The translations under genes were made by a program, and so were the position numbers. Of a stretch of DNA of 64,000 nt, positions 23,301 to 28,300 are shown in pieces; position 1 is the first letter of the stretch; each line of letters starts with the position of its first letter. Source of the DNA: Dactylosporangium fulvum (lineage in GTDB: Bacteria > Actinomycetota > Actinomycetes > Mycobacteriales > Micromonosporaceae). Under the pieces are notes generated by a model, which saw only the letters and a program-made list of their open reading frames with translations, was not told the DNA's origin and ran no database searches. The stretch is taken from assembly GCF_025137375.1 (NCBI RefSeq), contig NZ_CP073720.1, positions 6,224,501 through 6,288,500 of the forward strand, written 5' to 3'.

Positions 23301-25273
23301 ATCATCGCGCCGCCGGACGGCAGCGCCTGCATCAACCGGCCACGCGCCTCCACGATCCGGCACGCACCCTCAAGATCCCAGACTCCAGCCACGTGCGCGG
23401 CGGCCAGCTCACCGATCGAGTGCCCCAGCAGATAGTCAGGTGTGAGACCCCACGACTCGAGCAGCCGGTAAGCGGCCACCTCAAACGCGAACAGCGCCGG
23501 CTGCGTCCACCGGGTCTCGTCCAGCACCGGACCTTCAGCGGAACGCAGACCCTCGATCTGGTCGCAGACCGCGTCATACGCCGCCGCGAACACCGGGAAC
23601 GCCTCATACAACCCCCGGCCCATCCCCGACCACTGCGCACCCTGACCCGTGAACAGCATCGCGTTCCTGCCGTCACGGACCCGGCCGCGCACCACCGTCC
23701 CGCCGAGCAACACGGCGCGGTGATCAAACCGGGCACGGGTAGTGGCCAGGGAGAACCCGACGTCCACCGGATCGGCGGCGACGGACCGCAGCCGCGTCAC
23801 CTGAGCGTCCAGCCCCGGCTCGGTGTGGGCCGACACCGGCCACGGGACGACCGGCAGCACCGCCCGGGACGGCTCCGCAGCCGGCTCGGGCTCGGGTGCC
23901 TGCTCCAGGATCACGTGCGCGTTGGTGCCGGAGACGCCGAACGACGAGACGCCGGCGCGGCGTGGGCGCTCCACGGCCGGCCAGTCACGTGCGGAGGTGA
24001 GCAGCTCGACGGCGCCCGCCGACCAGTCGACGTGTGACGACGGCGCGGAGACGTGCAGGGTCGGCGGGAGGACGCCATGCCGCATCGCCTGGACCATCTT
24101 GATGATTCCGGCGACACCGGCGGCGGCCTGGGTATGACCGAGGTTCGACTTGACCGACCCCAGCCACAGCGGGTGATCCGGCGAGCGGTCCTGTCCGTAG
24201 GTGGCGAGGAGGGCCTGCGCCTCGATCGGGTCACCCAGCGCGGTGCCGGTGCCGTGCGCCTCGACCACGTCCACCTCGGAGGCCGCGACACCCGCCGCGG
24301 CCAGCGCCGCCCGGATCACCCGCTGCTGCGACGGACCGTTCGGGGCCGTCAGCCCGTTGGACGCACCGTCCTGGTTGACCGCGCTGCCCTTCACGACGGC
24401 CAGGACCGGGTGACCGTTGCGCCGCGCGTCCGACAACCGCTCCAGCAACAGCAGACCGACACCCTCACCCCAGCCGGTGCCGTCCGCATCGTCGGAGAAC
24501 GCCTTGCACCGCCCATCAACGGCCAGGCCCCGCTGCCGGCTGAACTCCACGAACACGCCCGGCGTCGACATGACGGTCGCACCGCCGGCGACGGCGAGGG
24601 AGCATTCCCCGCGCCGCAGCGCCGTGGTGGCCAGGTGCAGCGCGACCAGCGAGGCGGAACAGGCGGTGTCGACGGTGACGGCGGGTCCTTCGAGCCCGAA
24701 CGTATACGAGATGCGCCCGGAGACGACGCTGGCCGCGTTGCCGGTGCCGAGGTAGCCCTCGACGTTCTCTTCGGCCCGGGTGAGCAGGTTCAGGTACTCC
24801 TGGCCGTTGGTGCCGACGAACACGCCGGTGGGAGTGCCCTTGAGGGAGTGCGGGTCGAGGCCGGCCCGCTCGAACAGCTCCCACGACGTCTCCAGCAGCA
24901 GCCGCTGCTGCGGGTCCATCGCGAGGGCCTCGCGGGGCGAGATCCCGAACAGCTCGGCGTCGAAGCCGGCGACGCCGTCGAGGAACCCGCCGACCCGTGC
25001 GTACGTGGTGCCCTGCCGTTCGGGGTCGTCGTCGAACAGGGTGCCGAGGTCCCAGCCACGGTCGGCCGGGAAGCCGGTGAGGGCGTCCCGGCCGTCGAGC
25101 AGGAGCCGCCACAGGTCCTCGGGTGACCGTACGCCGCCCGGGAAGCGGCAGCCCATCGCGACGATCGCGATGGGCTCCTGCTGTGCGGCCTCCAGCTCAC
25201 GGAGGCGGAGACGGGTCTGGTGGAGGTCGTTGGTGACCCACTTCAGGTAGTCCCGGAGCTTGTCCTCGTTCAT
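1319..25273 (-). CDS. Type I polyketide synthase C, five modules with terminal thioesterase
   Basis: A 7984-aa modular PKS that performs the last five extensions and releases the chain. Order: N-terminal docking helix (MNEDKLRDYLKW, about 1-31); C1 KS-AT(mal)-KR(B)-ACP; C2 KS-AT(mmal)-KR(A)-ACP; C3 KS-AT(mal)-DH-ACP; C4 KS-AT(mal)-KR(A)-ACP; C5 KS-AT(mal)-DH-ER-KR(B)-ACP; TE (about 7700-7984). All five KS carry the active-site Cys in DTACS(S/A)S and the His of HGTGT and NxGH. ATG at 25273; the gene follows PKS B after a 30-nt gap and its stop overlaps the type II thioesterase start. The N-terminal helix should pair with the C-terminal docking region of PKS B. Oddities are the KR-less module C3 with an intact-looking DH, its GVNS carrier motif, and long stretches nearly identical to PKS B. 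No frameshift or stop is seen across about 24 kb. Confidence 0.97.
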   Translation of the reverse strand: MNEDKLRDYLKWVTNDLHQTRLRLRELEAAQQEPIAIVAMGCRFPGGVRSPEDLWRLLLDGRDALTGFPADRGWDLGTLFDDDPERQGTTYARVGGFLDGVAGFDAELFGISPREALAMDPQQRLLLETSWELFERAGLDPHSLKGTPTGVFVGTNGQEYLNLLTRAEENVEGYLGTGNAASVVSGRISYTFGLEGPAVTVDTACSASLVALHLATTALRRGECSLAVAGGATVMSTPGVFVEFSRQRGLAVDGRCKAFSDDADGTGWGEGVGLLLLERLSDARRNGHPVLAVVKGSAVNQDGASNGLTAPNGPSQQRVIRAALAAAGVAASEVDVVEAHGTGTALGDPIEAQALLATYGQDRSPDHPLWLGSVKSNLGHTQAAAGVAGIIKMVQAMRHGVLPPTLHVSAPSSHVDWSAGAVELLTSARDWPAVERPRRAGVSSFGVSGTNAHVILEQAPEPEPAAEPSRAVLPVVPWPVSAHTEPGLDAQVTRLRSVAADPVDVGFSLATTRARFDHRAVLLGGTVVRGRVRDGRNAMLFTGQGAQWSGMGRGLYEAFPVFAAAYDAVCDQIEGLRSAEGPVLDETRWTQPALFAFEVAAYRLLESWGLTPDYLLGHSIGELAAAHVAGVWDLEGACRIVEARGRLMQALPSGGAMIAVQASEEAVRAALVDGAEIAAVNGPDAVVLSGDEDAVEAVAASLNVKSKRLRVSHAFHSARMDGMLAEFRAVVAAVPAREPVIPVVPAGDGHFTDPDYWVRQVRGTVRFADGVATLRASGVSRFLEVGPDGVLSALVEDGIPVARKGRDEVTTFLTAVARAHVSGWSPDWTRVFGNAAVVELPTYAFQRQRYWPTLHPKSTVDNWCYREIWKPLAVTGRLAGRWAVVGAGAVPIAEALTAAGAVPVVVSSPHEIPIGEVAGVVALVDDAVAALAVVQAGVSAPLWCVTRGADDVWGLGRVAALEYPDRWGGLVDLPAEPSAADLVALCGVLGGAEDQVRIRDGVASGRRLVRAVVTGPEWRPRGTVLVTGGTGALGGHVAGWLLASGAERVVLASRRGGVSDDERVVFAACDVTDGQAVHDLVGRYVPSAVVHAAGVVDDGVIDGLTPERMAAVAAAKVDGARHLDEATRGLRLDAFVLFSSFAGAVGSAGQANYAAANAALDGIARGRRAAGLPAVSIAWGTWAGDGMAGGHEVAERHRRGGVRPMPPDLAVTALARAATGTEANPVVADVDWDRFGPAFTANRPAPLIEELLPAVAGRPDSGGSLADRLLALPGGEREALLLDIVRERAAAVLGHADPAAVGPDRAFRDLGFDSLTAVEFRNTLAAAGGLTLPSTLVFDYPTPTGLARYLLEQLVGPSEDPGGSRAGRTAAPADEPIAIVAMAGRFPGGVRTPEDLWELLAAGRDGLGEFPADRGWDLDGLFDPDPDRIGTSYTRVGGFLDEVAGFDAGFFGVSPREALAMDPQQRLLLETAWEVFERAGVDPHSLKGTPTGVFVGTNGQDYPAVLAHGTENVEGYQGTGNAASVVSGRISYTFGLEGPAVTVDTACSSSLVALHLAVQSLRRGESGLAVAGGVTVMSTPGLFVEFSRQRGLAVDGRCKAFSDDADGTGWGEGVGLLLLERLSDARRNGHPVLAVVKGSAVNQDGASNGLTAPNGPSQQRVIRAALAAAGLEASEVDVVEAHGTGTALGDPIEAQALLATYGQHRDRPLWLGSVKSNLGHTQAAAGVAGVMKMVLALRHRTLPRTLHVTAPSSHVDWSAGAVELLAEARDWPVTDRPRRAGVSSFGVSGTNAHVILEEAPVAAEPEPGEPAAVPPAVTWLLSARTGEALRAQAGRLRSYVVEHPGLDAVDVGHALVTTRAALEHRAAVVGTGREALLRALGDLADGAPSGDVVTGRARPAGKVAFLFPGQGSQWAGMALGLLDTEPVFADHIARCEAALAPHVDWRLTAVLRGEPGAASLDRVDVVQPVLFAVMVSLAAVWRARGVEPSAVVGHSQGEIAAACVAGVLSLDDAARVVALRSKALLALSGRGGMMSVSAPLAEVERRIAAWDGRLSVAAVNGPASIVVSGDVDAVDGLLAACAADDVRARRIDVDYASHSAHVEAIRGTLLDVLAPVVPRDGAVAFRSTVDGDHAGLTVGSAGYWYANLRHTVAFEPVVRSLAAAGYTAFVEVSPHPVVTVGVQETLDDLGADAVVTGTLRRDDGGPARVLASLAQLWTHGGPADWSAVLAGTGAPAVPLPTYPFQHERYWPTLVPGPTGAATAYDSRFWDAVERADAGGLADALHVDHAVLEPLLPALVTWHREQRTGATADVWRYRTVWKPLTSAPGPGPDGRWIALVSGDTGATVLDGLAALGVDLAVVPVDAATADRAALSAAVAGVAGPAGVLSLLALDDRPRADVPALRAGTAATLLLAQALDDLAVDAPLWCLTAGAVSTGAADPVRAVDQAAVWGLGRVVALEQPTRWGGLVDLPDGTDTAAVRRLAAVLAGGTGEDQVAVRASGTLVRRLTPAPAPAGTDDWRPTGTVLVTGGTGALGARVASWLAGRGAERLVLVSRRGPDAPGAAELTADLAALGAAVTVVACDLADRSAVAGMLAAVERDGPPVRAVVHAAGLPQSQPLPGMSLDDFAAVYAGKAAGARHLGTLLAGRDLDAFILFSSIAAAWGSGGQAAYAAGNAVLDAVAQELRGQGHPATSVQWGAWAGSGMAADDTSRDALLRRGIRPMSPDTALAALQRAVAGREPVITVADVDWARFVPAFTAARPSPLLADLPGVADLTAAAGAPADGAAGNALRDRLAPLVATERDAALLDLVRAEAAAVLRHQDTGTVEPSRPFRDLGFDSLTAVELRNRLVTATGLRLPATLVFDHPTARDVAAHLGAQLFGAAAGPEGAAAVPERADEPIAIVAMSCRFPGGVGSAEDLWRLVEAGTDAVGAMPADRGWDIKGLYGPSADGRSTTTEGGFLDGAALFDAGLFNISPREALAMDPQQRLLLETSWELFERAGLDPAALRGSPTGVFVGASPSGYAAGLTTVPDELAGHLLTGNSGSVLSGRLSYTYGLEGPAVTVDTACSSSLVALHLAVQALRRGECGLAVAGGVTVMATPGVFAEFSRQGGLAAQGRCKAFADDADGTGWGEGVGLLLVERLSDARRNGHPILAVVKGSAVNQDGASNGLTAPNGPSQQRVIRAALAAAGLEASEVDAVEAHGTGTTLGDPIEAQALLATYGQDRSPDRPLWLGSVKSNIGHTQAAAGVAGVIKTVMALRHAHLPRTLHVTAPSSKVDWSAGSVELLTEARDWPAVERPRRAAVSAFGVSGTNAHVILEAAPEQADVLPGPGLPVVAWPLSARGTRALRDQADRLRALVTERTDLDPDDVGATLGAARAHLEHRAVVLGAERAALLAGLGHLDGAGVVRGQVREGGSAILFTGQGAQRPGMGRGLYEAFPVFAAAYDEVCFLVEGLRDVDGPALDETRWTQPALFAFEVAAYRLLESWGLTPDYLLGHSIGELAAAHVAGVWDLEGACRIVEARGRLMQALPPGGAMIAVQASEDAVRAALVDGASIAAVNGPDAVVVSGDEAAVEAVAAALNVKTKRLRVSHAFHSHRMDGMLGEFRTVVAAVPARKPVIPVVPTSDGDMTDPDYWVRQVRGTVRFADGVATLRARNVTHFLEAGPDGVLSALVDDGIPVARKDRDEATTFMTAVARAHVTGWSPDWAKVFAGARRTDLPTYAFQRQRYWLDGPTGGTDPAAFGQRATDHPLLGAAVPVAGGDGVLLTGRATLQRHPWLAEHVVHGVAYVPGAVLVDLAVRAADEVGCDRVDELVVETSLPVPADGTVELQAAVGPADAAGARPVTLFSRTGGAGWTRHAHGTLTRGPAPTADPLGQWPPAGAEPVPVDTLYERWAEAGFAYGPAFRGLRAAWKTGGAVYAEVEVPQQPGDAGFGLRPALLDAALHALALGALPGLDGDLLPFAWNGFTLHATGAERLRVRLTATGRPGTVTVLLADPTGAPVATADALVMRPTTVPAVRPDRPETVTGAAAPARRRAATTAAAAPPADGLAGRLAGLAEPDRQQLLVDLVRERTAAVLGYADAGDVDADQPFKNLGVNSLTAVELRNALTEATGMRLPATLVFDRPTPAAVATHLHHELLGRPEADTAPVVAPATVDEPIAIVGLGCRFPGGVQTPDDLWDLVLSGGDAISGFPTNRGWDLEALYNPDPDAPGTCYAQGGGFLHDAGDFDPAFFGISPREALAMDPQHRILLELSWEALEHAGFDPVALRGSQTGVFAGVTYQDYVGLLMLAKERAEGLIGSGNSFSVLSGRIAYSLGLEGPAVSVDTACSSSLVALHWAIQSLRAGDCTLALAGGVTVMSTPVSLIDYSRQRALAPDGRCKPFSAAADGASWSEGAGMVVLERLSDARRLGHRVLAVIRGSAVNQDGASNGLTAPNGPAQQRVIRRALANARLAPADVDAVEAHGTGTPLGDPIEAQALLATYGQGRDPGRPLWLGSLKSNIGHPQAAAGVAGIIKMVQALRHGVLPPTLHVTEPSPHVDWSAGAVELLTEAREWPSAGRPRRAGVSSFGMSGTNAHVILEQAPEAEPAAADREVLPVVPWPVSARTEAGVDAQVERLRSVDADPVDVGFSLATTRTQFDHRAVLLGETVIRGQARKGASAMLFTGQGAQWSGMGRGLYEAFPVFAAAYDAVCDRIEGLRDVDGAVLDETRWTQPALFAFEVAAYRLLESWGLKPDFLLGHSIGELAAAHVAGVWDLEGSCRIVEARGRLMQALPSGGAMIAVQADEATVRAALVDGVSIAAVNGPDAVVLSGDEDAVEAVAASLNVKSKRLRVSHAFHSHRMDGMLEEFRAVVAAVPVREPVIPVVPAADGDFTDPDYWVRQVRGTVRFADGVATLRASGVSRFLEVGPDGVLSALVEDGIPVARKGRDEVTTFLTAVARAHVSGWSPDWTKMFGNAAVVELPTYGFQRQRYWPTIETAPTGTTAADPADARFWDAVERADVAALTGTLQVDADALAPLLPALTAWRRRKDERVTVDAWRYRIRWRPADEPESALTGTWLVVHPGGTGHLDGVVAGLRRAGATVVTVAASAGDSRQTLAALLGEQPAGLAGIVSLMALAEPGAAEVPAALAATTALVQALADLGLDAPLWCVTSGAVSIGASDPLRDAVQAGVWGLGRAAALEYPQLWGGLVDVPATLDERSAQRLAAVLSGQAEDQLAIRPSGVFVRRLVHAPAPDRGTGEAWRPRGTALVTGGTGALGAHVARWLAGSGAEHLVLTSRRGEGAPGVAELRDELTALGTRVTVAACDVADRAAVAALLGTLPDLRVVVHAAGVPQSAVLDGMSPADFGAVYAPKAAGARHLDELLGDRELDAFVLFSSISATWGSGGQAAYAAANAVLDGVAQHRRARGLAGTAVAWGPWGGGGMVTAEEGTEEFLRRRGLRVLDPDRAVTALRGALDLNETAVTVADVDWAKFAPGFTGSRPSPLLGDLPAVAALDAADDPAATAAAGTLRDRLAGLAAADRVAELLDLVRTEAATALGHTGADAVDAGQAFRDLGFDSLTAVELRNRLNATTGLKLPATLLFDHPTAAALAEHLAGELGGELGGGPAAVVAPAGDRSGEPIAIVSMSCRFPGGVRSPEALWDLVAGGGDAVTPFPADRGWDTEALYDPDPDHPGTSYVREGAFLDGVADFDPQFFGISPREALTMDPQQRLLLEVAWEAFERAGIDPGSVRGERIGVFAGTNGQDYIATLAAASAFDEGYVGTGNTAAVMSGRISYTLGLEGPAVTVDTACSSSLVAMHWAAQALRNGECELALAGGVTVMTTPGSFIAFSRQRGLAADGRCKAFSAEADGTNWGEGAGLVLLERLSDARRNGHRVLAVIRAGGVNQDGASNGLTAPNGPAQQRLIRQVLATAGLRPADVDLLEAHGTGTSLGDPIEAQALLATYGQDRDPDRPLWLGSVKSNIGHTQAAAGVAGVIKAVQALRHRVLPPTLHAGTPSQHVDWTAGAVRLLTGAVDWQSGAGPRRAGVSAFGISGTNAHLILEEAPDPAEATPESTGQAVAWMLSGRGADALAAQAAALAGHLDDHPGERPEDVAATLAAGRALLADRAAVVGADRDELIAGLRAVAAGTGHPAVLRAAPARSGRTAVLFTGQGAQREGMGRELYDRYPVFAAAFDAACARFDTALDRPLRDVAFAGGPLLDRTGFTQPALFAFELAMFRLAESVGLVADAVLGHSVGELVAAHVAGVFDLDDACRLVAARAALMEALPGGGAMVAVQATEDEVRPLLDDTAGIAAVNGASAVVVSGDEPAVERIAAHFTAAGRRARRLRVSHAFHSPRMDGMLADFGRVAASVTYAPPRLPVVSNLSGALATAAELTDPGYWVRHVREAVRFADGVAALRAAGYTRFVEVGPDAVLTAMAQDDLPGDALCVALSRRDRPEDEAFLRGVAQLVAAGAGADRRAAFTVPGARVIDLPTYAFRRQRYWPRTGTAAGTDLTAAGLDAAGHPLLGAAVTLADAGTVLLTGRLSLRTHPWLADHALPGAAILPGTALLELALRAGDEAGCPVVEELTLAAPLPLPERGAVEVQVRAEAADESGRRQVTVHARTAGGDQPWTLHATGVLAQDGPGPTSGAAAVWPPAGAAPVPLDGFYEGLAEAGFRYGPVFRGLRGVWRAGADVHAEVVLPAPADEDAGRYAAHPALLDAALHAVAFTGLGRTDRGRLPFAWSGVTVHATGATRLRVTLRTLGPDAVSLDVTDPAGAPVATVASLTLRELAAAVPSTAEVPDGLLRLDWPALRLTPGEPRALRWAVVGEDPLGFGAAADAAGVHLESYADLTALAGAAAGGAPVPAAVFVVCSGRLAADPAQAAHALTARALDAVRAWLDAPAFAASRLVFLTRGAVGDDVRDPAAAAVHGLVRSARSENPGRFALVDLDTSAESLAVLPAALDSDEDDLLIQHGTVRVPRLAQVSGHDELVPPAGAGAWRLAVGAQGTLETLALEPAEEATGALRPGQVRIRVRAAGVNFRDVLNALGMYPGEAGALGQEGAGVVTEVGPGVSGFAVGDRVMGMFPGAFGPVAVADHRMVVAVPDGWSDTRAASVPLVFLTAYYALVELGDLRPGQRVLVHAAAGGVGMAAVQLARHLGAEVFATAGQGKWPVVHGLGVDADHLASSRTLGFAGEFLARTAGEGVDLVLNALARDFVDASLRLLPRGGRFLEMGKTDVRDADAVAAAHPGVEYQAFDLIEAGPDRIGAMLRELVTLFDRGVLEPLPVTAADVRRARDAFRYISQTRHVGKVVLTVPEALPAPWRPDGTVLVTGGTGGLGAELARHLATRHGVRHLLLASRSGERAAGADMLRAELAGHGTEVTVAACDVTDRDAVAGLLAAIPADRPLTAIVHTAGVLDDATVGTLDAARLAAVLRPKVDAVTHLDALTAGHDLAAFVVYSSVSGMVGGAGQANYAAANAFLDAWAAGRAARGLPATALAWGPWVTGSGMTSELSDADVRRMSRGGLVPLDAARGLALFDAALGRAEPLAVPMRVDANALRELGDGVAPLLRGLVRGPARRTAARGPAAPVSLLDRLAGRSAEEREALLLEAIRTQVATVLGFTTPDAVQPAQSLLEAGFDSLTAVELRNRLGAATGLRLPPTLVFDHPTPAALAAHLLGELAGTAQTPAAAPAAAGPPAAQEDGIGALFRTACRNGQVDQGYALLRSAAALRPAFKTRADFGRELQPVKLASGAAERPVLVCFSSFVALAGVHQYARLAAGFRETFDVWALSVPGFLTGERLPATWETVTDMQAELVGECVGGRPAVLLGSSGGGLLAHAAASRLQELGTPAAGVVLLDTYPATEDSPLAKFQAELIDGMFDRQGLFATLDSARLTAMSWYFDLFAGWRPAPLAASSLLLRSSEPIVAAGPDGPYSREEWQTSWQDADTTIDVPGNHFTMMEHHAGTTAEAVRRWVDSAVAPERAER
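8440..12790 (-). other. PKS module C4: KS-AT(mal)-KR(A)-ACP
   Basis: KS about residues 4162-4585; AT with GHSIGE and HAFHS (about 4841), malonyl type; KR about 5254-5450 without an LDD motif, with VPQS and with Trp eight residues before the catalytic Tyr (TWGSGGQAAY), the A-type (L-hydroxy) fingerprint; ACP GFDSL about 5565. Predicted to leave an L-configured hydroxyl at C5 of the product. The KS is the most divergent of PKS C: HWAIQ follows the active site, and the box further on reads CKPFS instead of CKAFS. Confidence 0.9.
10385..11375 (-). repeat. Malonyl-AT cassette copy, module C4
   Basis: About 1 kb of AT-coding DNA closely matching the AT of B3, C1 and the PKS A modules. This copy has the HAFHSHRM and GMLEEF variants and ADEATVRAALVDGVS, where most copies have ASEEAVRA. 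It stands out from flanking DNA by A-ending codons such as those in the plus-strand run around 10601-10670. Confidence 0.7.
12840..16580 (-). other. PKS module C3: KS-AT(mal)-DH-ACP, no ketoreductase
   Basis: KS about residues 2898-3320 (DTACSSS); AT malonyl type (GHSIGE, HAFHS about 3595); DH with HVVHGVAYVP (His about 3785), FAYGPAF and RPALLDAALH (Asp about 3945). The DH runs through an Ala/Arg/Thr-rich linker straight into the ACP, with no Rossmann TGGTG motif between them. The carrier reads GVNSLTAVEL (about 4102), so the usual GxDS aspartate is Asn while the Ser is kept. Predicted to leave a beta-ketone at C7, because dehydration needs a KR product. A pyran-forming or isomerising role for this DH cannot be excluded. 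Confidence 0.88.
16620..21155 (-). other. PKS module C2: KS-AT(mmal)-KR(A)-ACP
   Basis: KS about residues 1374-1797; AT with FPGQGSQWAGM, GHSQGE and YASHS (about 2093), the methylmalonyl-CoA fingerprint, one of two such AT domains in the window. KR has LPQSQPL instead of LDD and Trp at -8 from the Tyr (AWGSGGQAAY), so A-type. ACP GFDSL about 2837. Predicted to install the 8-methyl branch and the C9 hydroxyl. The KS half shares a tract of near-identical DNA with module C1. Confidence 0.91.
21800..22700 (-). repeat. KR and pre-KR linker copy, module C1
   Basis: Nearly base-for-base the same as 26120-27025 in module B3. The encoded linker VDNWCYREIWKPLAV and the KR core are shared. Only scattered differences are visible, for example about 22005-22080 against 26325-26400. 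The lower G+C third positions are shared too, which points to recent copying rather than independent conservation. Confidence 0.8.
22765..23765 (-). repeat. Malonyl-AT cassette copy, module C1
   Basis: Carries the HAFHSARM plus GMLAEF variants, which otherwise occur together only in module B2, and RAALVDGAEIAAV, which occurs only in module B3. It is therefore a mosaic of two neighbouring cassettes. Confidence 0.75.
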
Positions 25274-25303
25274 GACAACCCCACCCCGTCCCCCTGGCTC
25301 ACC

Positions 25304-28300
25304 TCATGTCCGGCCGAGCTCCTCGTGGATGAACGTGAAGAGCTCGTCGTCCGTCGCCGCGTCGAACCGCAGAGAGGTGGCCGATTCCGATACTGCCGTG
25401 CGCACCTTGTCGAGCTTCGAAAGCATCACATGCAGGCGGGTACGCACGGCAGCGTGCAGATCATCCTCTGGGGAAATCCCCGAAATCGCCGCTTCGAGCT
25501 TGTCGAGGTCGGCGAGGACCGGTAGCCCGGCGTCCGCCGCGTTCGCACCGGTCACCTCGTCGAGGAGGTGGTTGGCGAGCGCGGCGGGCGTCGGGTAGTC
25601 GAACACGGCGGTGGCCGGCACCGGCAGTCCGGTCCGGGCGGCGAGCCCGTTGCGGAACTCGACGGCCGTCAGCGAGTCGAACCCGAGGTCGCGGAACGCG
25701 TTGCCGGCGCCGACCAGCTCGACGCCGGTGTGGCCGAGCACGGCGGCCGCCTGTTCGCGGACCAGGTCGAGCAGGATCGCCTCCTGTTCGCCCCGGGCCA
25801 GCCCGGCGAGCCGTTCCGTGATACCGCCGGGTGCCGTGTCCGCACCCCGGTAGAGGCCTTCGACGAGTGGTACGGGCCGTGCGCGCGTGACGGCCGCGCC
25901 GAACCGCTGCCAGTCGACGTCGGCGACGACGGGGCCGATCTCGGCGCCGGTGGCGAGCCGGGCGAGCGCGGTGACGGCGAGCGCGGGTGCCATCGGCGCG
26001 ACCCCGCCGCGGCGCTGCCGGTCGGCGATCCCCGCCTCGGCGGCCATCCCGTCACCGGCCCACGGCCCCCACGCGATCGACACCGCCGGCAACCCCACCG
26101 CACGACGCCCGCGCGCGATCCCGTCGAGCGCGGCGTTCGCGGCGGCGTAGTTGGCCTGCCCCGCCGAGCCCACGGCTCCGGCGAACGACGAAAACAGCAC
26201 AAACGCGTCCAGCCGCAGACCACGGGTGGCCTCGTCCAGATAGCGGGCACCGTCAACCTTCGCCGCCGCGACCGCCGCCATCCGCTCCGGCGTGAGCCCG
26301 TCGATGACACCGTCATCAACGACCCCCGCCGCGTGCACCACCGCCGACAGAATGTACCGGCCGACCAGGTCATGGACGGCTTGCCGGTCGGTCACGTCGC
26401 AGACGGCGAACACCACCCGCTCGTCGTCCGACACACCACCCCGGCGGCTCGCCAGCACCACCCGCTCCGCACCCGACGCGAGCAGCCACCCGGCGACATG
26501 CCCACCCAACGCACCCGTGCCACCCGTGACCAGCACCGTGCCACGCGGCCGCCACTCCGGACCGGTGACCACGGCCCGCACCAACCGCCGCCCCGACGCA
26601 ACCCCGTCGCGGATCCTCACCTGATCCTCAGCACCACCGAGCACACCACACAACGCGACAAGATCCGCAGCAGACGGCTCGGCCGGCAAGTCCACCAGAC
26701 CACCCCACCGATCCGGGTACTCCAACGCCGCAACCCGCCCGAGACCCCACACATCGTCAGCACCACGCGTAACACACCACAACGGTGCGCTGACACCCGC
26801 CTGCACCACCGCCAACGCCGCCACCGCGTCATCCACCAGCGCCACAACACCCGCGACCTCGCCGATAGGCATCTCGCGCGGCGACGACACCACCACCGGC
26901 ACCGCACCCGCCGCCGTAAGCGCCTCAGCAATCGGAACGGCACCGGCGCCCACCACAACCCAGCGACCAGCCAGCCGTCCGGTTACAGCCAGCGGCTTCC
27001 AGATCTCGCGGTAGCACCAATTATCCACAGTGGACTCCGTGTGGCGCCGCCGACGCCACGCTGTCAACGCTTCCGCCGCCGCAGCGTCGAGCCCGGGCAC
27101 GGCCTGCGCCTCGATCGCGGCCCAGAACTCGGCGTCCTCGTGTGGAACCCGCCGGACCGTGGGCCAGAACCGCTGCCGCTGGAACGGGTACGTCGGCAGC
27201 TCGACCACGGCCGCGTTGCCGAACACCCGCGTCCAGTCCGGCGACCAGCCGGTCACGTGCGCCTTCGCCACGGCCGTCAGGAAGGCGGTCACCTCGTCGC
27301 GGCCCTTGCGCGCGACGGGGATCCCGTCGTCGACCAGGGCGGAGAGCACCCCGTCGGGTCCAACCTCCAGGAACCGGGACACACCGGAAGCCCGCAGCGT
27401 CGCCACACCGTCAGCGAACCGCACGGTCCCCCGCACCTGCCGCACCCAATAATCCGGATCCGTGAAATCCCCATCAGCAGCCGGCACCACCGAAACAACC
27501 GGCTCATACGCGGGGACGGACGCCACCACCGCCCGGAACTCCTCCAACATCCCGTCCATCCGGTGGGAATGGAACGCGTGCGACACCCGCAACCGCTTGG
27601 ACTTCACGTTCAGCGAGGCGGCCACGACCTCGACGGCATCCTCGTCACCGGAGATCACCACCGCGTCCGGTCCGTTGACTGCGGCGATCTCCGCGCCATC
27701 AACCAGGGCGGCCCGCACGGCTTCTTCGGAAGCCTGCACGGCGATCATCGCGCCACCCGACGGCAACGCCTGCATCAAACGGCCACGAGCCTCCACAATC
27801 CGGCACGCGCCTTCAAGATCCCAAACACCCGCCACATGCGCCGCCGCCAGCTCACCGATCGAATGCCCCAGCAGAAAGTCCGGCCTCAGGCCCCACGATT
27901 CGAGGAGCCGGTAAGCGGCCACCTCAAACGCGAACAACGCCGGCTGCGTCCACCGCGTCTCATCCAACACCGGGCCGTCGACGTCGCACAGGCCTTCCAC
28001 AAGAGAGCAGACCGCGTCATACGCCGCCGCGAACACCGGGAACACCTCATACAGGCCCCGGCCCATCCCCGACCACTGCGCACCCTGCCCCGTGAACAAC
28101 ATCGCATTCCTGCCGTCGCGGACCTGACCGCGCACCACGGACGAACCGAGCAGCACCGCCCGGTGGTCGAACAGCGACCGGGTCGTGGCCAGGGAGGACC
28201 CGACGTCGACCGGGTCGGCGTCGAGTGAACGCAGCCGCGCCACCTGCGCGTCGACAGCCGCCTCGGTGCGGGCCGACACCGGCCACGGCACGACGGGCAG

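Larger units (their letters stand above)
21200..25273 (-). other. PKS module C1: docking-KS-AT(mal)-KR(B)-ACP
   Basis: N-terminal coiled docking helix, then KS about residues 32-455 (DTACSAS), AT about 536-840 (GHSIGE, HAFHSARM, malonyl), KR with TGGTGALGGHV (about 1019), B-type VDDGV and Tyr in QANYAAAN (about 1151), ACP GFDSL (about 1310). Predicted D-hydroxyl at C11, the candidate partner of the C7 ketone for hemiketal closure. The DNA from the KR to the AT is almost the same as in module B3. Confidence 0.92.
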
